NCBI GenBank assembly: GCA_024226315.1
Contig: JAAELT010000277.1
Span: 1 to 39,428, forward strand
Length of the DNA: 39,428 bases
Reading direction: 5' to 3'
Source of the DNA: a bacterium
Lineage (GTDB): Bacteria; Acidobacteriota; Thermoanaerobaculia; Multivoradales; J023
The translations under genes were made by a program, and so were the position numbers. This document shows positions 33,698 through 39,428 of the stretch, one piece after another. The notes under the pieces are model-generated. The model did no database searches, had not been told where the DNA came from, and worked only from the letters and a program-made list of their open reading frames with translations. Numbering within the stretch: position 1 is the stretch's first letter; every line of letters starts with the position of its first letter.

Positions 33698-36600
33698 ATG
33701 AAACCGTATCTCCTCGCATGCCTGTTCGCGGTGGCGATCACCGTGCCGTTTCACGCCGCCGATCAACCAGACGGATTCCTGCTCGGCTTCGAGCTCGACG
33801 GCGACACCGTGGAGCTGACCTCGGCGATGCGCATCGAGAACTATGCCGAGGGCTTCGATCGGCAGGGCCACCGCGCCCCCGGACGCGGCGCCTGGACCGC
33901 CTCGCTGCTCGATGCTGGCGGCGACGTCCTGTGGTCGACCCGCCTGCAAGCCCCCGAGACCTTCGCGCCGCTGCCGACGGCCGGGGAAGGCGTTCCGTTT
34001 TCCCTCAAGGTGCCGGATCTCGCGGCAGCCACCGAGCTCGTGCTCCACGACAGCCGGGGTGTCGAGTCCTGGCGGACGACCCTCGACGCCGCTTTCCGCC
34101 GCAGCGCGGCCGCGGCACGCTCCCGCTTCCTGACCCTCGCCTCGGAGGATAGCCGGCGGCTCGAAGCCAGAAACCGGCGGCTCGAGAACCGCGCTCCGAT
34201 CCCCTATCCCTACCGCCCGGCGGAGCGGCGTTTCGACCAGCTCCCCGAGGAGCTGAGAGCGGCGATCGCTTCGCAGCTCGGCACCGAGCTCGATCTGAGC
34301 TCCCTCGACGCCACGCGGCTCAAATGGCTGGCGGACCGTGGTTGGCTCGCCGCTCGCAAGGCCAGCGTCCGCAAACCGATGGCCCGGCCGCCGAGGCCTG
34401 AAGCGAAAGTCATTGCCCCGTACAAGGCCGGGGCCTTCACCCTCAGCGGCATGGTCACCGACGCCGACACCGGCATGCCGCTGGCCGGCGCCAGGTTCTT
34501 CTTCTACCAGTACGACGAGGACTTGATGTTCGTCGGCTACCTGGGCGAGCAGCTCACCGCCACCGACGGTAGTTATTCGCAGTCGGTGGATGCCGGCGGC
34601 GTCGTCGTGACCCTGGACGACGTTCCCGGCGGCCGCTACATCCGCCAGTCCTGGTTCGTCGAGATCTCCGGAGACCTCACCCTGGACATCCAGGCGCTTC
34701 CCGAAATCGTGCTCTCGGGCAGGGTGATCGATCCCGACGGCACCGGGGTCGGAGACGTCGGCCTGAACTTCTGGAACTGGGACGTCGACTGGAGCGACTA
34801 CACTACGAGCGCGGACGACGGCTCGTATTCCGTGGTCGTGCCGCGCGGCGTCGAAATCCAGGCGCGGATCTTCGCCGATCCGCCGTATCTCCAGCAGACT
34901 CCGGGGCTCGGCCCCTTCGACGACGATGCCGTGGTGGATCTCACGCTGGAGCGCGGGTGGACGGTGACCGGGACCGTCCGTGACCAGACCGGAGAGACGC
35001 TGGACTCTGTTACCGTCAGGCTGCGCCATCTGGCGGAGACCGCCGCCGGTGAGAGCTTCGACGCCCTTGCCGACCTGGATGGCACTTTCCGGGCCGTCGT
35101 GCCGCGCGATCTCCAGCCGCCGGAGTACGTGCTGTCGTTCGCCGCGAGCGGCTACGTCCGCCAGACCCTGGGCCTGCGGGTCGAGAGTGACCGCACCGTC
35201 GACCTCGTGATGCTGCCCGGGGTCGACGTCAGCGGCGTGGTGCGCTCCGCCGGCGGTAGCTCGATCCTGGGCGCCGTGGTGCGGGCGTTTCGCGGTCAAC
35301 AGTTCGTGACCTCCTACGTCACCCGGGGAGGGGGCGATTTCCTGTTCGCGCTCGAGCCCGGGACCTACGACTTCGAGGTCTTCCACCCCCTGGAGAGCTT
35401 GCTGCCGGTCTCGACGACCGTCACCGTCGAGGAGCCGGTGGAACGCGATTTCGTCCTCGAGCCGGCGGCGGGCAACGTCAGCTTCAGGCTGAGCTTCCCG
35501 GACTCCGAGTCCCACCTGCTGGTCGGTCCGACGGCCCGTTTCGAGGTCCGGCGCGGCGGCGAGCTGGTGGCCTCCTACCTGGACGGCAGTCTGGAGCTGG
35601 ATCCGCAGACGAACCGTTACTTCATCCGCCACACGCTCTACCTGCCGCCGGGCAGTTTCGACGTCACCGTCCATCTGAACGGCTACGGGCCGATGTCGTT
35701 TCCCGGCGTCGAGGCCGGTGCCGGCACCCTGGTCCGCGACCTGGGGCAGCCCGTGACCTGGAGCGGCCGGCTGCGCGCGGCCGGCGGCGGGCCCCTGGCC
35801 GATACCCTCGTGTATTCCCGCGACGAAGTCCCCAGCACCTACTTCTGGGCGTGGACCGACAGCCAGGGACGCTTCGAGATTCCGCTCACGGGCGGCGGAT
35901 TCGTCAAGGCCCACAGCCCCGACGACGGGGCCACCGTCGCCTACACCGAACGTCTCGGCGCGACCGTCGCCAACCGCACCGAAGACCTGGTCCTGGAAGA
36001 CCTGGTTCTGCAAGACCAGCAGACGGCCGGCGGCGGCGGTGCCATGGTCGAGCTGATCTACGGCGATCCCGAGGCCGAGCGCTACACCATCGCCATGATC
36101 GGCGACGGCTACACCGACGTCATCGAGACCTTCACCGACAGCAACGGCAACGGCATCTGGGACGGCGTCGTCTACTACGACTTCGACGGCAACGGCATCT
36201 GGGACGGGGAACCGAAGGAGGTCTACGGCGAGGCGCCCTATCCCGAGATCGGCACCGACCCCACCGCCGGCAACGAGCCGTTCGACGACCTCAACGGCGA
36301 CGGCTTCCCGAACCTCGACGACCAGGCGGTCTTCGACCGGCAGAGCGTCGCCAATCTGCGGGCGCTGTTCGGCCACGACTTCTTCAGCCAGCTGCGGGAC
36401 CTGTTCAACGTCTACCGGATCCGGGTGATCTCGAACCAGGCCGGCCACGACGTCGTCGACGGCGGTGGGCAGCTGGCGATCGAGCGCGACACCCGTTTCG
36501 ACACCCTGCTCTACAGCCCCAGCCGGGGCTATCTGTTCAGCGTTGACTACAGCGAGGTCAACGCGGTCGTCAACGAGTACGTGCCGCAAGCCGACACCAT

Positions 36601-38104
36601 CATGGTGCTGGTCAACCAGCCGGTGCGCATGGGGCGGGCCAACTCGTTCATCATGGCCTACGGCGGCCCCAACGGCTCGGTGGTCAACAACGATGTCATC
36701 GCCCACGAGATGGGCCACAATTTCGGAGGCCTTCAGGACGAGTACCGTGAGCTCAACGCCCACTACGAGCAGGGCGAGAGCCAGTCCTTCGTCAACGTCA
36801 CGACCCTGTCGCAGCGCGACGAGATCCCCTGGCGTGAGCTCATCCCGGCGAGCACCCCGGTCCCGAGCGTGCAGCACACGCCGGGCGCGGGGCTCTTCGA
36901 AGGCGCCTTGTACCATGTCGGCGGCATCTATCGCCCGGCCCAGGACTGCCTGATGGGTATCGGCAGCCAGTGGTTTTGTCCGGTCTGCCTGCGGCATCTG
37001 CGGCAGCGCGTCGCGGCCTTCTCCGGCGGGCCCGCGGGGCCGGTGGTGCCGGGCTCTCCACGGGGTTCGATCGGCACCGTCCGGCCGGCGTTCACCTGGG
37101 GGCTGCTCGACGACGCCAGCCACTACGAGCTCGAGCTGCGGCGCCTCGCCGGCGACCTGACGGTCGGCACCTGGACCGTCTACGGCTCGCGCTTCGAGCT
37201 CGATCGCGACCTGGACGCCGACGCCGGCTACCGCTGGCGGCTGCGTCCGCACGCTCAGGCGACCGCCGACCAGTGGTCGCCCTGGGTCGAGTTCTCGACC
37301 TCCCCGGGAGAGGTCGAGGACGTTCTCTTCCTGCGCCAGGGACGCTTCAGAGTCGAGGTCTCCTGGCGCGATTTCCAGGGCCAGACGGGCAGCGGTCAGG
37401 TGGTGCCTGTCGGCTCGGACGACTCGGGGTTGTTCTGGTTCTTCGGAGCCGACAACTGGGAGATGCTGATCAAAGTGCTCGACGGCTGCGGCATCAACGG
37501 ATACTACTGGGTGTTCGCCGCCGCCACCACCGACGTCGAGTACACCCTCACGGTCACCGACACGCAGTCCGGCACGGTGAAGGAGTACTTCAACGCCCTC
37601 GGCCAGGCGGCCGCCGCCTTGACCGACTCCGTCGCCTTCCAGACCTGCTCGGCGAGCCCCGCCTCGAGCCAGGCGGATTCCCCGCGGGCCGCGGGGCGGG
37701 TGGTGGCGGCCAGGACCGGGTTCGGCGAGCTGATCGGCCCCCTGGACAAGGCGACCTGCGGCAGCGGTCCCCATCTCTGCTTGAACGGCGGGCGCTTCCG
37801 CGTCGAGGTGAACTGGCGGGACTTCGAAGGCCAGACGGGCTCGGCGCAGGTGGTGCCGTTCGGTTCGGACGACTCGGGGCTGCTCTGGTTCTTCAATGCC
37901 GGCAACTGGGAGATGCTGATCAAGGTTCTCGACGGCTGCGCCATCAACGACCGCTTCTGGGTCTTCTCCGCCGCCACCACCAACGTCGAGTTCACGGTGA
38001 CGGTGACCGATACCCAGACGGGTCAGGTCGAGCAGTACTTCAATCCTCTCGGGCTATCGGCCAGAGCGGTGACCGACACCGACGCGTTCGCGACCTGCCA
38101 GTAG
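33698..38104 (+). CDS. Large secreted M64 (IgA peptidase-like) metallopeptidase with carboxypeptidase-regulatory domains
   Basis: 1468 residues; the ATG follows GGGAG by 7 nt. A signal peptide (PYLLACLFAVAITVPFHA) leads to a beta-rich region, then four or five CarboxypepD_reg-like domains at about 245-590 (FTLSGMVTDADTGMPLAGA, LSGRVIDPDGTGVGDVGL, VTGTVRDQTGETLDSVTV, VSGVVRSAGGSSILGAVV). The peptidase domain spans about 785-1110. It starts YTIAMIGDGYT and carries HEMGHNFGGLQDEY (His1003, Glu1004, His1007, Asp1014), the M64 zinc site. Three acidic calcium-like loops (DSNGNGIWDG, DFDGNGIWDG, DLNGDGFPNLDD) are inserted early in it. A fibronectin/Ig-like domain and two copies of a ~108-residue terminal domain (starting GRFRVEVSWRDF and GRFRVEVNWRDF) finish the protein. 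Secreted protease; substrate unknown. Confidence 0.85.
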   Translation: MKPYLLACLFAVAITVPFHAADQPDGFLLGFELDGDTVELTSAMRIENYAEGFDRQGHRAPGRGAWTASLLDAGGDVLWSTRLQAPETFAPLPTAGEGVPFSLKVPDLAAATELVLHDSRGVESWRTTLDAAFRRSAAAARSRFLTLASEDSRRLEARNRRLENRAPIPYPYRPAERRFDQLPEELRAAIASQLGTELDLSSLDATRLKWLADRGWLAARKASVRKPMARPPRPEAKVIAPYKAGAFTLSGMVTDADTGMPLAGARFFFYQYDEDLMFVGYLGEQLTATDGSYSQSVDAGGVVVTLDDVPGGRYIRQSWFVEISGDLTLDIQALPEIVLSGRVIDPDGTGVGDVGLNFWNWDVDWSDYTTSADDGSYSVVVPRGVEIQARIFADPPYLQQTPGLGPFDDDAVVDLTLERGWTVTGTVRDQTGETLDSVTVRLRHLAETAAGESFDALADLDGTFRAVVPRDLQPPEYVLSFAASGYVRQTLGLRVESDRTVDLVMLPGVDVSGVVRSAGGSSILGAVVRAFRGQQFVTSYVTRGGGDFLFALEPGTYDFEVFHPLESLLPVSTTVTVEEPVERDFVLEPAAGNVSFRLSFPDSESHLLVGPTARFEVRRGGELVASYLDGSLELDPQTNRYFIRHTLYLPPGSFDVTVHLNGYGPMSFPGVEAGAGTLVRDLGQPVTWSGRLRAAGGGPLADTLVYSRDEVPSTYFWAWTDSQGRFEIPLTGGGFVKAHSPDDGATVAYTERLGATVANRTEDLVLEDLVLQDQQTAGGGGAMVELIYGDPEAERYTIAMIGDGYTDVIETFTDSNGNGIWDGVVYYDFDGNGIWDGEPKEVYGEAPYPEIGTDPTAGNEPFDDLNGDGFPNLDDQAVFDRQSVANLRALFGHDFFSQLRDLFNVYRIRVISNQAGHDVVDGGGQLAIERDTRFDTLLYSPSRGYLFSVDYSEVNAVVNEYVPQADTIMVLVNQPVRMGRANSFIMAYGGPNGSVVNNDVIAHEMGHNFGGLQDEYRELNAHYEQGESQSFVNVTTLSQRDEIPWRELIPASTPVPSVQHTPGAGLFEGALYHVGGIYRPAQDCLMGIGSQWFCPVCLRHLRQRVAAFSGGPAGPVVPGSPRGSIGTVRPAFTWGLLDDASHYELELRRLAGDLTVGTWTVYGSRFELDRDLDADAGYRWRLRPHAQATADQWSPWVEFSTSPGEVEDVLFLRQGRFRVEVSWRDFQGQTGSGQVVPVGSDDSGLFWFFGADNWEMLIKVLDGCGINGYYWVFAAATTDVEYTLTVTDTQSGTVKEYFNALGQAAAALTDSVAFQTCSASPASSQADSPRAAGRVVAARTGFGELIGPLDKATCGSGPHLCLNGGRFRVEVNWRDFEGQTGSAQVVPFGSDDSGLLWFFNAGNWEMLIKVLDGCAINDRFWVFSAATTNVEFTVTVTDTQTGQVEQYFNPLGLSARAVTDTDAFATCQ
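37340..38101 (+). repeat. Tandem duplication encoding two copies of a ~108-residue C-terminal domain
   Basis: Within the M64 gene, codons from about 37343 and again from about 37796 encode near-identical domains: GRFRVEVxWRDFxGQTGS, VVPxGSDDSGLxWFFxAxNW, EMLIKVLDGCxIN, WVFxAATTxVEXTxTVTDTQ and a closing EYFNxLG...FxTC. An Ala-rich linker of about 45 residues separates them. The domain is probably a beta-sandwich used for surface attachment or export. Confidence 0.85.
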
Positions 38105-38421
38105 CAACCCGGCAGCGACGCGAGCAACAGAGCCCATCCTGTGAGACGTGCAGATGATATTGCGTTCGAGTGGCTGGATCCTGATTCAGTCTCTTGAATC
38201 TCTGTCGAATTCGTCTCTCCCTTCGCGAATTGGGTTCGATTGCTCTTCATTCGTGGCCTGTTGTACCGTTCCTGGGGCCAGAGGTCCCTGAGCGGGGACG
38301 ACACCGGCTCGATGCGTCGGCTGGAAGAAACATGCCGGCCGGTGACGTCGTAGACTGCCAGTGGATCGACACTCAACGAGGAGACGACCTTGGCTTTCAC
38401 GATCCCAAGCGAGCCGCCGCC
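38105..38421. other. 317-base stretch with a possible leader ORF or kinase remnant
   Basis: No full gene is supported. GC falls around 38150-38260. A small inverted repeat GATTCA/TGAATC (38183-38200) could be a weak terminator after the M64 gene. The last ~70 bases hold the short frame described separately. Confidence 0.5.
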
Positions 38422-38425
38422 ATGA
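38390..38425 (+). other. Short ORF overlapping the response-regulator start (leader peptide or kinase tail)
   Basis: A TTG at 38390 preceded by GAGGAG (about 7 nt) opens an 11-codon frame ending IPSEPPP. Its TGA overlaps the response-regulator ATG as ATGA. The same frame is open back to 38354 (reading STLNEETTLAFTIP). An ending of the type T-x-A-F-T-I-P resembles the last strand of LytS-like histidine kinases, so it may be all that is left of a cognate kinase gene. Alternatively it is a real leader peptide that couples translation, since the regulator itself has no Shine-Dalgarno. Confidence 0.35.
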
Positions 38426-39183
38426 CGTTGCAGGCGATCATCGTCGACGACGAGGAGCTGGCCCGGCAGCGAATCAAGGACCTGCTCGCGGAGCGGTCAG
38501 ACATCAGGGTCCAGGCCGAGTGCCGCAACGGCCGGACGGCGATCGACGCGATTCGCCGCCATCACCCGGACCTGGTGTTCCTGGACGTCCAGATGCCGGA
38601 CGTCGACGGCTTCGGCGTGATCGAGTCGATTGGCTCGGAGAAGATGCCGCCGGTGATCTTTGTCACCGCTTTCGACAAGTACGCGCTCCATGCCTTCGAG
38701 ACCAACGCCGTCGACTACCTGCTCAAGCCTTTCGACCGCGAACGCTTCCAGACCGCCGTCAACCGAATGCTGGAGCGCCACGACCGCCTGCACCTCGAGG
38801 ATCTCGATCGCGGCGTGCACCAGCTCCTGGAGATGGCGGGCGCCCAGGAGCGTTACGCTGATCGCCTGGTGGTGCGTTCCTCGGGCAGCATCTTCTTCGT
38901 CAAGGTCGACACCATCGACTGGGTGGAGGCGTCGCGCAACTACGTCAAGATCCACTGCGGGTCGGAAGTCCACACCATGCGCGAGACCATGGCGCGCATG
39001 GACGCGCGGCTCGACCCCGAGCGCTTCCTGCGCATCCACCGGTCGACCCTGGTCAACATCGATCGCATCAAGAAGATCGAGCCTGGCATCGGCACCGAGT
39101 CGATCGTGGTGCTCGAGAACGGCGAGCGACTGATGGTCAGCCGCGCCTACCGGCGGGGCAAGGTCAAAGAGCTGCTGAGCTAG
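38422..39183 (+). CDS. LytTR-family response regulator
   Basis: About 253 residues; the start at the ATG 38422 gives the canonical N-terminus TLQAIIVDDEELARQRI. The receiver domain (about 1-120) has the acidic pair Asp9/Asp10, phospho-acceptor Asp55 (LVFLDVQMPD), a conserved Thr (FVTAFDKYALHAFE) and Lys in YLLKPFDRERF. The LytTR DNA-binding domain follows at about 150-250 (DRLVVRSSGSIFFVKVDTID, NYVKIH, FLRIHRSTLVNIDRI, SRAYRRGKVKELL). Such regulators are normally encoded beside a LytS-type histidine kinase; none lies in this window. Translation is probably coupled to the short ORF that overlaps its start, because no ribosome binding site precedes it. Targets are unknown. Confidence 0.93.
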   Translation: MTLQAIIVDDEELARQRIKDLLAERSDIRVQAECRNGRTAIDAIRRHHPDLVFLDVQMPDVDGFGVIESIGSEKMPPVIFVTAFDKYALHAFETNAVDYLLKPFDRERFQTAVNRMLERHDRLHLEDLDRGVHQLLEMAGAQERYADRLVVRSSGSIFFVKVDTIDWVEASRNYVKIHCGSEVHTMRETMARMDARLDPERFLRIHRSTLVNIDRIKKIEPGIGTESIVVLENGERLMVSRAYRRGKVKELLS

Positions 39184-39197
39184 GCTGTCCTCTGGCT

Positions 39198-39220
39198 TCC
39201 CCCCTTTGAAAAAGGGGGGA
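39198..39220 (+). terminator. Strong GC hairpin after the response regulator
   Basis: Perfect 10-bp stem (TCCCCCCTTT paired with AAAGGGGGGA) with a 3-nt GAA loop, 14 nt after the stop codon, followed by TCGAGGGGGGATT. There is no T-tract, so it is either a weak terminator or a copy of the dispersed CCCCCTTTGAAAAAGGGGG-type repeat found between genes in many environmental genomes. Confidence 0.5.
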
Positions 39221-39275
39221 TCGAGGGGGGATTCTCCGGGGAGGGTCAGAACAGCTTCGACCCCACAGTCTTCGC

Positions 39276-39281
39276 TAGACT
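39276..39281 (+). promoter_or_regulatory. -10 box for the last gene, spaced for a leaderless start
   Basis: TAGACT exactly 7 nt before the ATG at 39289. This spacing leaves no room for a leader or a ribosome binding site, the same arrangement as at the BrnT gene. Confidence 0.4.
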
Positions 39282-39288
39282 GCCTGAT

Positions 39289-39428
39289 ATGAACCGTGCC
39301 CTGACGCTGCTGGCCCTGCTGGTGGTTCTCGTCTTGCCGGCTCATGGCTCGGAACCGGAGCAGGCTCAGGCTCCCAAGGAGATCTTCGAGGAGTTCTTCG
39401 AGGAGTTTCTGGAGCTGCATCCGTCCTA
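39289..39428 (+). CDS. Start of an exported protein, possibly DUF885-like (3' end outside window)
   Basis: The first 46 codons are visible. A signal peptide (NRALTLLALLVVLVLPAHG) is followed by an acidic linker and IFEEFFEEFLELHPS. The last motif resembles the first helix of DUF885-type periplasmic proteins, in which a helix of this kind precedes a residue run of the form P-x-x-A-T-x-x-G; the window ends before that can be seen. The call is therefore tentative. No Shine-Dalgarno precedes the ATG; a TAGACT box 7 nt upstream suggests a leaderless message. Confidence 0.6.
   Translation, partial: MNRALTLLALLVVLVLPAHGSEPEQAQAPKEIFEEFFEEFLELHPS

Noticed and set aside
33545..37774. 1409-residue minus-strand open frame opposite the M64 gene
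   Set aside because: It is a high-GC shadow of the M64 gene: no domain patterns, Arg/Val/Gly-rich, while the plus strand has signal peptide, zinc site and ribosome binding site.
1..39428. tRNA, rRNA, riboswitch or insertion sequence
   Set aside because: No cloverleaf, rRNA core sequence, conserved riboswitch motif or transposase was recognised by eye; covariance-model and IS searches were not possible.

Overview
The window is high-GC, gene-dense bacterial DNA dominated by large exported proteins: sortilin/BNR beta-propellers, VCBS and FG-GAP repeat proteins, a CRTAC1-type protein, an M64-like metallopeptidase and lipoproteins. A C-terminal DGFESGDTSAW-type tail, the repeated WRDF/DNWEMLIKVLDGC end domain and the CRTAC1 plus multihaem cytochrome pairing together suggest an uncultured Acidobacteriota, possibly Thermoanaerobaculia-like. 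That placement is inference from protein families; no rRNA or tRNA gene was seen.

Layout. Positions 1-3.8 kb hold the 3' part of a NapC/NirT-type cytochrome followed by a membrane-anchored CRTAC1/TPR protein. From 3.8 to 8.0 kb, on the minus strand, a VOC-fold protein precedes a membrane SpoIIE-type phosphatase that overlaps by 4 nt (ATGA) a membrane TolB/FlgO-like TPR protein. Positions 8.0-10.05 kb form an accessory island. It contains imperfect repeats, a 149-bp copy of the 3' end of glyS, a toxin-first PIN/RHH toxin-antitoxin pair, a small membrane ORF and two minisatellites, and it stops exactly at the stop codon of the intact glyS (10.05-11.6 kb).

From 11.8 to 14.5 kb lie an LCAT-like lipoprotein, an ECF sigma factor (ATGA overlap) and an NrsF/DUF1109-type membrane anti-sigma factor. 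Positions 14.6-15.26 kb carry a BrnT toxin with a BrnA-XRE hybrid antitoxin and a palindromic operator over the promoter.

Positions 15.4-33.4 kb are a run of exported proteins. They comprise a BNR lipoprotein with an inserted PA domain, two BNR giants, an orphan antitoxin-like gene, a secreted YCII protein, a sphingomyelinase-like nuclease-fold enzyme with seven VCBS repeats, an amidohydrolase and an FG-GAP lipoprotein, followed by MsrA. Positions 33.7-38.1 kb encode a 1468-residue M64-like secreted protease. The end of the window has a LytTR response regulator, apparently without its kinase, and the start of another exported protein.

The genes suggest a cell surface devoted to protein and lipid contact or degradation, controlled by phosphatase, ECF/anti-sigma and LytTR circuits, with toxin-antitoxin modules in the gaps. 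Several start codons (PIN toxin, BrnT, last gene) lie 6-7 nt after a TANNNT box, which suggests leaderless transcripts.
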